A DNA stretch of 43,576 nt from Corallococcus interemptor (GTDB taxonomy: Bacteria > Myxococcota > Myxococcia > Myxococcales > Myxococcaceae): the NCBI RefSeq assembly GCF_003668875.1, contig NZ_RAWM01000071.1, forward strand, positions 1 through 43,576. The letters run 5' to 3'. Positions within the stretch are counted from its first letter, which is position 1, and each line of letters begins with the position of its first letter. Below are positions 35,404-42,955 of the stretch, in pieces. The notes below the pieces were generated by a model, which worked only from the letters and a program-made list of their open reading frames with translations, had not been told where the DNA came from and made no database searches. The translations under genes were made by a program, and so were the position numbers.

Positions 35404-38394
35404 ATGTCGGCGCTCGCGGAACTGCTCGAAGCCATCCGGGAGGAGTCAGGCCCGGCCACGTGGTCCGCCGGACAGGCCCTGTCTCGCGCGGGGGTCGTGT
35501 CGGTGCAGTCGTCGGACGAGGAGGAGGTCGTCCTGCGAGTGCGGGTCCCCGGCCGCCCCACCCCGCTCACCACGACCCTCTACCCCGAGGACGAAATCTG
35601 GGAGTGCGACTGCCGGGGGAAGGTGGACCCCTGCGAGCACGTCATCGCCGCGGCCATCGTCCTGCGGCAGGCGGAAGGCCGGAAGGCCGTGTCGGCGGCG
35701 GCCCCTGCCCGTCCGGGCCCTTCCGCCGCGCGCCCCGGCACCCCGCCGAAGCCGGAGCGGCTGGTGTACCGCTTCAAGCGCGTGGACGGAGGCCTCCAGC
35801 TGGAGCGCCTGGTGGTCCGTCCGGACAACACCGCGCGGCTGTTGGCCCGGAGCCTCGCGTCCCTGCTCCAGAGCCCCGTGGAGGCCGCGCGCATCCAGGT
35901 GGAGCCCTGCGACCTGCTCGCGGACAAGCTGCTCGCGCAGGCCACGAGGGGCGCCCTTCCGCAGAGCAAGCTGGACGCGCTGCTCCACGTGCTGGAGAAG
36001 GCGCGCACCGTCCTCTTCGACGGCGCGCTCGTCTCCGTCTCCAACGAACCGCTCCTGCCGCGCGTCACCGTGGAGGACCGGGGCGAGCAGACCGTGCTCA
36101 AGGTGGAGAGGGATCCGCGCATCAACGAACTGGTGAGCCCCGGCGTGGCGCTGTGCGCGGGCGCGCTCTGCCGGCTGGGCGAGCAGCCCCTCACCGGAGC
36201 CCGGCTGGAGAACCTGCCCCAGGAGCGCGTCTTCGCCCCGGAGCAGCTGGCGGACCTGACGAGCAAGGTGCTGCCGGACTTCGCCAGGCGCATGCCGGTG
36301 GACGTGAAGAGCCGGCGGCTGCCGCCCATCGACCGGACGCTCAAGCCGCGCATCTCGCTGGAGCTCGACAAGCTCGACACGGGGCTCTCGGTGCTGCCCA
36401 CGCTGGTGTACGGCTCGCCGCCCACCGCGCGCATCGACAACGGGAAGCTCGTGTACCTCCAGGGCGCCGCGCCCGTGCGTGACGAGCCCACGGAGACGAA
36501 GCTCATCCACCAGCTGAGGGACGAGCTGAACATGGCGCCCGGCCGGCGCGTGACGGTCCACGGCAAGGAGGCCGTGCAGCTGGCGGACAAGCTGCGCAAG
36601 TGGCGCGGCGGCCTCACGGGCAACGCGGCGGGCGTGGTCAGCCCGGACGTGAGGTTGAGGCCCATGCTCACGCTGGACACCGGCACCACGGAAGCGGGCG
36701 TGCCGCGAGTGGGCTTCTCGCTCGACTTCCAGGTGGAGGGCCTGGGCCCCGGTGAGAAGCGCACGGTGGACGCGGGCGCGGTGATGCGGGCCTGGGAGGA
36801 GGGCCTGGGCCTGGTGCCGCTGGAGGGCGGAGGCTGGGCGCCCCTGCCCACGGGCTGGCTGAAGGCAAACGGCCAGCGCGTGACGGACCTGCTGGCCGCG
36901 CGCGAGCGGGACGGCCGCCTCGCGAACCACGCCATCCCCCAGCTCACCGGCCTGTGCGAGGCATTGGAGCACCCCGCCCCGCCCGTGATGGAGCGCCTGG
37001 CGCCCCTGGTGCAGGGCTTCGAAAAGCTCCCCGAGCCCCACCTGCCCAAGGACCTCACCGCGACGCTGCGCCCCTATCAGCTGCAGGGCGTGAGCTGGCT
37101 CACCTTCCTGAGGCAGGCGGGCCTGGGCGGCGTGCTGGCGGACGACATGGGTCTGGGCAAGACGCTGCAGACCATCTGCACGCTGGGCCGGGGGACGCTG
37201 GTGGTGGCGCCCACGAGCGTGCTGCCCAACTGGGAAGCGGAGGTGAAGCGCTTCCGTCCGTCGCTGAAGGTCAGCGTCTATCACGGTGTGGGGCGCACGC
37301 TGGACGAGTCCGCGGACGTGACGCTCACCACGTACGCGCTCCTGCGTCTGGACGCGGCCATCCTCGCGGCGAGGACGTGGGACACGGTGGTGCTGGACGA
37401 GGCCCAGGCCATCAAGAACCCGGACAGCCAGGTGGCCCGGGCGGCGTATGAGCTGGACGCGGCCTTCCGCATCGCGCTCAGCGGCACGCCCATCGAGAAC
37501 CGGCTCGAGGAGCTGTGGAGCCTGATGCACTTCACCAACCGGGGCCTCCTGGGAGGGCGCAAGGCCTTCGAGGAGCGCTGGTCCCGGCCGGTGTCGGAGA
37601 ACCAGAAGGGCGCCGCGGAGGCCCTGCGCGCGCGCATCCGGCCCTTCGTGCTGCGAAGGCTCAAGCGCGACGTGGCGCCGGAGCTGCCGCCGCGCACGGA
37701 GGCCGTGCGGCACGTCACCCTCACGGAGCAGGAGCGCGCCGTCTACGACGCGGTCCACGCCGCGACGCGCGAGGAGGTGGTGTCGCAGCTGGAGGAGGGC
37801 GGCAGCGTGCTGAAGGCGCTGGAGGCGCTGCTGCGGCTGAGGCAGGCGGCCTGCCATCCGGCGCTGGTGCCGGGGCAGCAGGCGCGGACATCCTCGAAGG
37901 TGCAGGCGCTGGTGGAGGCGCTCGGCACGGCGGTGGCGGACGGGCACAAGGCGCTGGTCTTCTCGCAGTGGACGTCGATGTTGGACCTCATCGAGCCGGC
38001 GTTGAAGGAAGCGGACATCGGGTTCATCCGCCTGGACGGAAGCACGGCGAACCGGGGCGCGGTGGCGGCGTCCTTCCAGGACGAGAAGGGAGCGCCCGTG
38101 ATGCTCATCTCGTTGAAGGCGGGAGCGACGGGGCTCAACCTCACGGCGGCGGATCACGTCTTCCTGGTGGACCCCTGGTGGAACCCGTCGGTGGAAGCGC
38201 AGGCGGCGGACCGGGCGCACCGCATCGGGCAGCAGCGGCCGGTGATGGTCTACCGGATGGTGTCGCAGAGCACGGTGGAGGAGAAGATCCTCCTGCTCCA
38301 GGAGAAGAAGCGGGCGCTCTTCGAGGCCGCGCTCGGAGGCGCCACGGGAGGCGCCGCGCTCACGCGAGCGGACCTCATGCAGCTGCTGGACTGA
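35404..38394 (+). CDS. SWIM zinc-finger SNF2-family DNA-dependent ATPase/helicase
   Basis: 996 residues from ATG 35404. The N-terminus has a SWIM zinc-binding motif, [12 protein letters not shown] (Cys68, Cys70, Cys77, His79). Residues about 100–540 form a poorly conserved middle region typical of bacterial SNF2 proteins. The SNF2 motor follows: [11 protein letters not shown], Walker A DDMGLGKT (580–587), [11 protein letters not shown], Walker B DEAQ (665–668), [46 protein letters not shown] and HRIGQQRPV (from 939). It should translocate on duplex DNA and remodel protein–DNA complexes using ATP. Bacterial members may work in repair or transcription (RapA-like); this one's target is unknown. 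A GC hairpin without a T-tract follows its stop. Confidence 0.93.
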   Translation: MSALAELLEAIREESGPATWSAGQALSRAGVVSVQSSDEEEVVLRVRVPGRPTPLTTTLYPEDEIWECDCRGKVDPCEHVIAAAIVLRQAEGRKAVSAAAPARPGPSAARPGTPPKPERLVYRFKRVDGGLQLERLVVRPDNTARLLARSLASLLQSPVEAARIQVEPCDLLADKLLAQATRGALPQSKLDALLHVLEKARTVLFDGALVSVSNEPLLPRVTVEDRGEQTVLKVERDPRINELVSPGVALCAGALCRLGEQPLTGARLENLPQERVFAPEQLADLTSKVLPDFARRMPVDVKSRRLPPIDRTLKPRISLELDKLDTGLSVLPTLVYGSPPTARIDNGKLVYLQGAAPVRDEPTETKLIHQLRDELNMAPGRRVTVHGKEAVQLADKLRKWRGGLTGNAAGVVSPDVRLRPMLTLDTGTTEAGVPRVGFSLDFQVEGLGPGEKRTVDAGAVMRAWEEGLGLVPLEGGGWAPLPTGWLKANGQRVTDLLAARERDGRLANHAIPQLTGLCEALEHPAPPVMERLAPLVQGFEKLPEPHLPKDLTATLRPYQLQGVSWLTFLRQAGLGGVLADDMGLGKTLQTICTLGRGTLVVAPTSVLPNWEAEVKRFRPSLKVSVYHGVGRTLDESADVTLTTYALLRLDAAILAARTWDTVVLDEAQAIKNPDSQVARAAYELDAAFRIALSGTPIENRLEELWSLMHFTNRGLLGGRKAFEERWSRPVSENQKGAAEALRARIRPFVLRRLKRDVAPELPPRTEAVRHVTLTEQERAVYDAVHAATREEVVSQLEEGGSVLKALEALLRLRQAACHPALVPGQQARTSSKVQALVEALGTAVADGHKALVFSQWTSMLDLIEPALKEADIGFIRLDGSTANRGAVAASFQDEKGAPVMLISLKAGATGLNLTAADHVFLVDPWWNPSVEAQAADRAHRIGQQRPVMVYRMVSQSTVEEKILLLQEKKRALFEAALGGATGGAALTRADLMQLLD

Positions 38395-38411
38395 GGGGCG
38401 GCGGTCCCCTC

Positions 38412-38430
38412 CCCCGCCTTGCCTGCGGGG
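38412..38430 (+). terminator. Short GC hairpin after the SNF2 gene
   Basis: CCCCGC (38412–38417) and GCGGGG (38425–38430) form a 6-base stem with a 7-base loop, 17 bases after the stop codon. There is no T-tract, so this is a weak terminator candidate. Confidence 0.35.
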
Positions 38431-38508
38431 AGCCGGTGACGCTGAACGTTACGCGGAGCATGCGCATCGTCTCGGAGGACACCGTTCAATCCGAGAGGGA
38501 GACACAGC

Positions 38509-39483
38509 ATGCCAGCATCCATTCCCGACAAGATGAGGGCCGCGGCGCTCGACCGCTTCGGCGGCCCGGAGGTCCTGGGCATCCAGACCGTCTCTGTTCC
38601 CACCTGTGGCGACGACGAAGTGCTGGTGCGGGTCGCGGCGGCGGGAATTGGTGCCTGGGATTGGATGGAGCGCGAGGGCCAGATGGCGGAGATGATCCCC
38701 GGAGGCCCGAAGTTCCCCTACGTGCCCGGAGCCGACGGAGCGGGAGAGATTGCCGCGGTGGGCAAGAACGTGAAGGACCTCAAGGTCGGAGACCAGGTGT
38801 ACGGGTCCGCGTTCATGAGCAGCAAGGGAGGCTTCTACGCGGAGTACGTCGCGGTGAAGGCGGACCTGGCGGCGAAGGTGCCCAAGGGGTTGAAGGTGGA
38901 GCAGGCGGCGGTGCTCGCGGCGGACGGGCTCACCGGGCTCCTGGGGCTGGAGGAGCACCTGCAAATCAAACAGGGGCAGAAGCTGCTCATCTTCGGCGCC
39001 AGTGGAGGCATTGGCCACATGGCGGTGCAGCTCGCGAAGAGGCTGGGCGCGAAGGTGCTGGCGGTGGCGTCGGGAGAGGACGGCGTGGAACTGGCACGGA
39101 GGCTGGGAGCGGACGCGGTCGCCGAGGGCCACCAGAACGACCTGGAGAAGGTCTGCCGGGACTTCGCGCCCGACGGCTTCGACGCGGCGCTGGTGCTGGC
39201 GAGAGGAGACGCCGCGGAGCCGCTGCTCAAGAACGTCCGCAAGGGAGGGCGCATCGCGTACCCGAACGGAGTGGAGCCAGCGCCCAAGGGCCCGGATGGC
39301 ATTGAAGCCAAGGCCTACGACGGCATCCCCACGCCCCAGGTGATGAAGCGGCTCAACGAGTTGATTGAAGCAGGGCCCTTCCACCTGGAGATCGGCCGTC
39401 TCTACGCATTGGAAGAGGCCGCGAAGGCGCAGCAGGATGTGCTCAAGCACCACCTGGGCAAGTACGCGATGAAGCTCCAGTAA
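38509..39483 (+). CDS. Zinc-independent medium-chain NAD(P)-dependent oxidoreductase (quinone reductase-like)
   Basis: 324 residues from ATG 38509, with the purine-rich GAGAGGGAGA upstream. An N-terminal GroES-like half starts MRAAALDRFGGPEVL and includes PYVPGADGAGEIAAVG. A Rossmann half follows with LLIFGASGGIGHMAVQLAKRLGAK (GASGGIG at 163–169). The cysteine/histidine ligands of zinc alcohol dehydrogenases are absent, and the C-terminus ends in the class-typical YALEEAAKAQQDVLKHHLGK. It probably reduces quinones or activated alkenes with NADPH. It stands alone, 114 bases after the SNF2 gene and tail to tail with the next gene, separated by three bases. Confidence 0.9.
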   Translation: MPASIPDKMRAAALDRFGGPEVLGIQTVSVPTCGDDEVLVRVAAAGIGAWDWMEREGQMAEMIPGGPKFPYVPGADGAGEIAAVGKNVKDLKVGDQVYGSAFMSSKGGFYAEYVAVKADLAAKVPKGLKVEQAAVLAADGLTGLLGLEEHLQIKQGQKLLIFGASGGIGHMAVQLAKRLGAKVLAVASGEDGVELARRLGADAVAEGHQNDLEKVCRDFAPDGFDAALVLARGDAAEPLLKNVRKGGRIAYPNGVEPAPKGPDGIEAKAYDGIPTPQVMKRLNELIEAGPFHLEIGRLYALEEAAKAQQDVLKHHLGKYAMKLQ

Positions 39484-39486
39484 CGG

Positions 39487-39792
39487 CTAATGCGGTTCAG
39501 GGTCGACCGTGGCGGTGTTGAGCATGCGCACCGCCACGGAGCGGCACTGGGAGCAGACGACACCACTGCGTTCCCAGTGCACCTGAGCCTCCAGTTCACC
39601 GGGATCCGCGGTCCCCTCATCCAGGCGGCGGACAATCTCCGCGAGCGCCTGAGCCGGGTTGCCTTCCAGGTCATCCGAAGGGTCGAGCAGGTCCTGCTCC
39701 CCTTCCAGCATCAGGCTGAAGCGGTAGTACACAGCATGCGCGGCGATGACGCGCCCGCAGGTCGCACAGGTCTTCGCTTGCGGTCCGGTCAT
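39487..39792 (-). CDS. Small protein with two CxxC pairs (zinc-ribbon-like), unknown function
   Basis: 101 residues from ATG 39792. Cys9-x-x-Cys12 near the N-terminus (CATCGRV) and Cys80-x-x-Cys83 near the C-terminus (CSQC) could bind one zinc. The middle is acidic and helical. No family is recognised. A clear Shine-Dalgarno sequence is lacking, but coding bias and the paired cysteines support the gene. It is divergent from the nuclease-like gene and convergent with the oxidoreductase gene. Confidence 0.7.
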   Translation of the reverse strand: MTGPQAKTCATCGRVIAAHAVYYRFSLMLEGEQDLLDPSDDLEGNPAQALAEIVRRLDEGTADPGELEAQVHWERSGVVCSQCRSVAVRMLNTATVDPEPH

Positions 39793-39844
39793 GGCGACAA
39801 GAGTAGCAGGGAAACGTGAGCGTGAGGCTTTCCGAACCCCTCCG

Positions 39845-39864
39845 CATTCCCCAAATGGGGGATG
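39845..39864. promoter_or_regulatory. Hairpin in the divergent spacer before the nuclease-like gene
   Basis: CATTCCCC (39845–39852) pairs with GGGGGATG (39857–39864) around an AAAT tetraloop (one T·G pair). It lies in the 135-base spacer between the small CxxC gene (−) and the nuclease-like gene (+), about 64 bases upstream of the latter's start. It may be an operator for either gene, or a terminator for an unseen transcript. Confidence 0.4.
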
Positions 39865-39927
39865 TTGGGAGCTTCCACCCCTGCCGTAGGCTCATTGGAG
39901 ATTGCAACCGGGCCTCCAGGAGCTGAC

Positions 39928-40737
39928 ATGTTCGCGGCGGAGCTTCACGGAAAGCTGGGCGACGGAACGAACGCCGGGGACCGGATGGAGGACGTCCTCA
40001 CGTCGAATGTCTTTGGACTTCTACGCTGCCTGGAGTCACCGGACCTGCTCGTCACCTGGCTCAAGCAATCACGTCCTGCTGTCGATGGCGCGAGCCTCCT
40101 GGTGGAAGGGCCCGTCCACTCGGCGGACATCCACTTCTGGCAACGCGTCCGAGCCCGGGAAGTGGATGTGCTGGTGCTACTGCGCGGACCGCAGGGACTG
40201 CATCTCATTGGCATTGAGTGCAAGTACGAGTCTGGCAAGAGCAATGCATCCAGGGATGACTCTCTGGAGAGCGCGGGGAGCAGCGACCAACTGAGCTATT
40301 ACATGGACGCGCTTGGGGCGGATGCCCTGCCCTCCAGGCCCTACCGACCCGAAGAGGTCCACCGTCGCAGTCTGCTCTATCTGACAGGGCACGCCGCGAT
40401 GCCGAGAGACGCGCTGGAGGTCAGCTTGGGGAGCCGGCGCGAGCGCTCCGCCATCGACCTCCACTGGCTGGCATGGCGTGAGCTGGCACCGCATCTGCCC
40501 CAAGGCAGCGGGTCCGGGGGCATGTCATGCCTGCTCGCGCAGCTGCGGCAGGTCCTCGATCGTCGTGGGCTCGCCACGTTCACCGGCTGGAAGGACACGG
40601 AGCCGCAGTGGAGGCGCCCTTCCCAGGCGCAGTTCTTCCACCCCACCCGGGGCCGGCCTTTTTTCGCTGGCATGACAGCCCCTGACCTTCCGTCGAACAC
40701 GACTTTCTGGCGCGGCCCATCACGGCGAGGAACCTGA
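39928..40737 (+). CDS. PD-(D/E)XK nuclease-like protein, candidate defence or island gene
   Basis: 269 residues from ATG 39928, chosen because AGGAG lies 5 bases upstream; an in-frame ATG at 39862 lacks such a site. The N-terminus GDRMEDVLTSNVFGLLRCL provides a conserved-looking acidic residue (Glu21). The core EVDVLVLL (Asp80) followed after a short loop by LIGIECKYESGKS (Glu97-Cys-Lys99) is the D…ExK pattern of the PD-(D/E)XK restriction-nuclease fold. It is followed by a polar helix region and a C-terminal half of unknown fold. The next gene begins two bases after the stop, so they are co-translated. Nuclease activity is inferred from the motif alone; the family name is not known to me. 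Confidence 0.78.
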   Translation: MFAAELHGKLGDGTNAGDRMEDVLTSNVFGLLRCLESPDLLVTWLKQSRPAVDGASLLVEGPVHSADIHFWQRVRAREVDVLVLLRGPQGLHLIGIECKYESGKSNASRDDSLESAGSSDQLSYYMDALGADALPSRPYRPEEVHRRSLLYLTGHAAMPRDALEVSLGSRRERSAIDLHWLAWRELAPHLPQGSGSGGMSCLLAQLRQVLDRRGLATFTGWKDTEPQWRRPSQAQFFHPTRGRPFFAGMTAPDLPSNTTFWRGPSRRGT

Positions 40738-40739
40738 GC

Positions 40740-41309
40740 ATGGAAGAGAATCTGGGGCGGAAGATCTACGAGGCGTCCTGCTTCATCAATGACATCTACA
40801 AGCAGGTGCAGGCGCTCCTCCTCGCCTGTGATGCCGCCTTCGATCGGGCAGGGCTCGTACCCATCAGCAACGAGGTCGAACTCCATCGTGCCAGGAACAT
40901 CTACGAGGCGGGGGCCTGGAGCCAACGGGCCGTGGGCCGCATCTATGTGCCACGGCGGCTCGATGGAGAGGGAATCAACGCATTCGTCGCGGTGGAGGTC
41001 CACTTGCGGCCCAAGAGCGCGACGCAAGCGGTGCTGGTGCTCGCCTACGCCGAACCGTCCGAGGGCGCCACGCCGCCCGAGCTCGCCCGGGAATATCGAG
41101 ATGGCGATTGGCTAGAAGACCTGCTGAGCAAGGGCGCGCCCGGTCAAACTGAGTGGCGTGGAGGACGGGCGGCGCACGACAAGCACCTCTCCCTCGCGGA
41201 CGAACTGAAGCTCAAGTCATGGTCCCTGACGGCCTTCACGGACGAGAGCGCCGTCGAACAGGTCCTGGTCGCGAAACTGCGCGAATGGGCCACACAGAAA
41301 CTCAAGTAA
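40740..41309 (+). CDS. Unknown protein coupled to the nuclease-like gene
   Basis: 189 residues from ATG 40740, two bases after the preceding stop, with GAGG 9 bases upstream inside the end of that gene. No domain is recognised. The sequence starts with an amphipathic helical stretch (ENLGRKIYEASCFINDIYKQ) and continues with beta-like segments (RIYVPRR, FVAVEVHLRPKS, AVLVLAYAEPS). The tail after about residue 115 is charged and helical, ending REWATQKLK. The tight spacing says it acts with the nuclease-like protein, as sensor, inhibitor or cofactor; which cannot be told. Confidence 0.75.
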   Translation: MEENLGRKIYEASCFINDIYKQVQALLLACDAAFDRAGLVPISNEVELHRARNIYEAGAWSQRAVGRIYVPRRLDGEGINAFVAVEVHLRPKSATQAVLVLAYAEPSEGATPPELAREYRDGDWLEDLLSKGAPGQTEWRGGRAAHDKHLSLADELKLKSWSLTAFTDESAVEQVLVAKLREWATQKLK

Positions 41310-41362
41310 ATGCTTCCGATGAACTTGATGTCATCAACGAATTTCCAGCCAGGGAGCAGCCA

Positions 41363-41620
41363 ATGAAACTGTGGTCGGTGTACGTCATTGCCAATGAACG
41401 AGCGTCGGTCGTCAGTCGCAAGTGGGTCGCAGCCAGGGACGAGGCCGAAGCCCGAACAATGGCGACAAAAGACTCCAGGTCCGAGACAGGTCGCGTTCTG
41501 CTGATAAAGCCGCATCACTCCGACAGTGTTTCGGTGACAGATCAGTGGTCGGTCTCGGACATCAAGGCGATCGCCGAAGAGTTGAGCGAGTATCTCCCAG
41601 GTACATCGGCCGCGACCTGA
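41363..41620 (+). CDS. Small 85-residue protein of unknown function
   Basis: Start ATG 41363 is preceded by AGGGAG 6 bases upstream; a longer in-frame reading would run back into the previous gene. The sequence MKLWSVYVIANERASVV followed by a charged helix (AARDEAEARTMATKDS) resembles small alpha/beta domains, but no family is recognised. GC is visibly lower than in the surrounding genes. It follows the nuclease-like pair by 53 bases on the same strand and may belong to the same unit. Confidence 0.6.
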   Translation: MKLWSVYVIANERASVVSRKWVAARDEAEARTMATKDSRSETGRVLLIKPHHSDSVSVTDQWSVSDIKAIAEELSEYLPGTSAAT

Positions 41621-41759
41621 AGGGGCACGAGGGGGAAGGGCCTCGCACTTGGAAGAGCTGCATGCGGCCCTGAATGAGAACTGGCACTACGCATCTCGTT
41701 CCCCCCCCGACCTCATGCTATCCGAGGACGCCTCCTCTTCGGCGCATCCGCATGCCGGG

Positions 41760-41777
41760 GGGCGCCCGAAAGCGCCC
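41760..41777. terminator. Hairpin between two convergent accessory genes
   Basis: GGGCGC (41760–41765) pairs with GCGCCC (41772–41777) around CCGAAA, inside a longer G-run/C-run context. It lies in the 164-base gap between the small + strand gene and the minus-strand gene ending at 41785, so it could terminate both. The rest of that gap shows nothing else I can name. Confidence 0.45.
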
Positions 41778-41784
41778 TGCCCCC

Positions 41785-42465
41785 CTATATCCCAAGCTTG
41801 TTCGTGAACCCCCGTCTTGCCCAAAGCCTCGCAAGCTTCTTGCTGGGCTTGGGATAGCGGCGCGGATCCTGAGGGTCGAGCGTACCGACCGCATCGACCG
41901 CCATTGAGACCTGCCCGACACCGAGCTTCAGGTTCCGGGCGAGTTCCTCGATGGCCTCAGCCCGGCCAGACCTGTCTGAGCGATGATGCAGGTGCAGTTC
42001 GATGGTCTGCTCCATCTCTGCTTCGCTCCATTTATGCTTCACCAGCCCTTCGCTCTCCATGCCCATTCCAGCTGGGTCCACCGCGGAACGGAGGAGTGCG
42101 GCGACAATCGCCGCTCGCCCTTCCTGCTTCGCCTGTTTGAACTCAGGGATTTGCGACAGCAGAAGTTCGAAGAATTGCGACTCCTGAGTCCGCAACGGAC
42201 TGGGCAGCACGGCCACGAGTTCGATCCCCCTGAAGAGCGCAGTAGTCCCGGGGTTCACCTGCTCGTCAATGAACTTAGACAGGAGCTTGGCGGATGTCAC
42301 CGCGAGATCAACGACGACTTTCTTCTCTGATGCGGCAACCGCTTTCAGCTCAGGAGGAATACGCTCCGCGATAGGAACTCCGTCCGCATAGACGAAGCTG
42401 AAGTCGGTTCGCTCGAGGAACCAGGACAACATCTCGAAATCGTGACAAGGGATTACAGGAGTCAT
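41785..42465 (-). CDS. Unknown 226-residue protein with a possible helix-turn-helix
   Basis: Start ATG 42465 has GAGG 7 bases upstream. The N-terminal part (MTPVIPCHDFEMLSWFLE) and the middle are mixed alpha/beta; residues about 170–195 (AIEELARNLKLGVGQVSMA) could form a helix-turn-helix. The C-terminus is basic (PKPSKKLARLWARR). I recognise no family. Base composition is well below the window average, consistent with transfer. A cluster of GCTGT(CCA) inverted half-sites begins 20 bases before its start, so autoregulation is plausible but unproven. Confidence 0.75.
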   Translation of the reverse strand: MTPVIPCHDFEMLSWFLERTDFSFVYADGVPIAERIPPELKAVAASEKKVVVDLAVTSAKLLSKFIDEQVNPGTTALFRGIELVAVLPSPLRTQESQFFELLLSQIPEFKQAKQEGRAAIVAALLRSAVDPAGMGMESEGLVKHKWSEAEMEQTIELHLHHRSDRSGRAEAIEELARNLKLGVGQVSMAVDAVGTLDPQDPRRYPKPSKKLARLWARRGFTNKLGI

Positions 42466-42484
42466 CAGACGACCTCGGAATGAA

Positions 42485-42549
42485 TGGACAGCCAGCGTCT
42501 CCTGAAATCGCTGTCCACTTCTTCAAGTCAGCCCCTGCTGTCCTACAGC
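42485..42549. promoter_or_regulatory. Operator-like cluster of GCTGT half-sites
   Basis: TGGACAGC (42485–42492) and GCTGTCCA (42510–42517) form a perfect 8-base inverted repeat with a 17-base spacer. Further up, GCTGT-CCT-ACAGC (42537–42549) is a second palindrome built from the same half-site, GCTGTCC. All lie just upstream of the minus-strand gene that starts at 42465. The remainder of the spacer up to the tRNA gene (42550–42743) shows only a tandem CATCTGGCCG pair at 42706 and 42726. Confidence 0.5.
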
Positions 42550-42743
42550 CGACAAAGTCTATCGTTACCCAGGCAGGCTGATTTTAGTCGACGGGGCATC
42601 GGCTGGCACGCTCGCGGTGAAGAAGGCGTGAACAGTAGCTACGCAAGGGAATGGATGTCGCCCACGCGAGGTGCCACTCAAAGCAGTCGTCCTCAACTGC
42701 CAGTCATCTGGCCGAAGCCCCAATGCATCTGGCCGGTCAGAAG

Positions 42744-42829
42744 TGCACGAGCCGGGGATCGAACCCGGACGACCCTTGCGAGTCAGCGGATTTTAAGTCC
42801 GCTGCGTCTGCCAGTTCCGCCACTCGTGC
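42744..42829 (-). tRNA. tRNA-Leu (anticodon UAA)
   Basis: On the minus strand the gene begins GCACGAG at 42829 and ends CTCGTGC plus discriminator A at 42744; the seven acceptor pairs are perfect. The anticodon stem CGGA/TCCG encloses the loop CTTAAAA, giving anticodon UAA. The long variable arm (GACTCGCAAGGGTCG) marks a class II tRNA, and GGGTTCGATCCCC is the T arm. Total length 86; no CCA is encoded. A TATCTT −10-like element lies 10 bases upstream (42840–42845). The 3' end faces the low-GC accessory genes. Confidence 0.95.
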
Positions 42830-42955
42830 GATGGGAAGAAAGATAGCAGACCCCGCGGCCCAAGCGAGGCGCCAGCGCGCGCCAGGTACGGCCACCGGGC
42901 GGCCGTGCTCGAAACGGCGCCTTCCTGGCGCCCGTCGAGCGGTAAGGTGCGCGCC

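Noticed and set aside
34440-36482. 680-codon plus-strand frame spanning the lipoprotein antisense and the start of the helicase
   Set aside because: It crosses two well-supported genes in wrong frames and a promoter region and shows no domain.
35446-38220. 924-codon minus-strand frame across the SNF2 gene
   Set aside because: Antisense shadow of the clearly conserved helicase; composition is low-complexity His/Arg/Glu.
40377-41027. 216-codon minus-strand frame across the nuclease-like and partner genes
   Set aside because: Opposite to two tightly coupled genes with good ribosome sites; no motif seen.
42706-42735. Tandem CATCTGGCCG pair before the tRNA 3' end
   Set aside because: Only two 10-base copies 20 bases apart; too short to interpret as a functional repeat or attachment site.
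39400-42760. Second copy of the tRNA-Leu 3' end (attachment repeat)
   Set aside because: I looked for the GGGTTCGATCCCC / CTCGTGC end elsewhere in this stretch and found none, so no att site is reported.
42484-42846. 120-codon plus-strand frame between the regulator-like gene and the tRNA
   Set aside because: It runs through the tRNA-Leu gene and the operator-like repeats, with no Shine-Dalgarno sequence and no recognisable protein.
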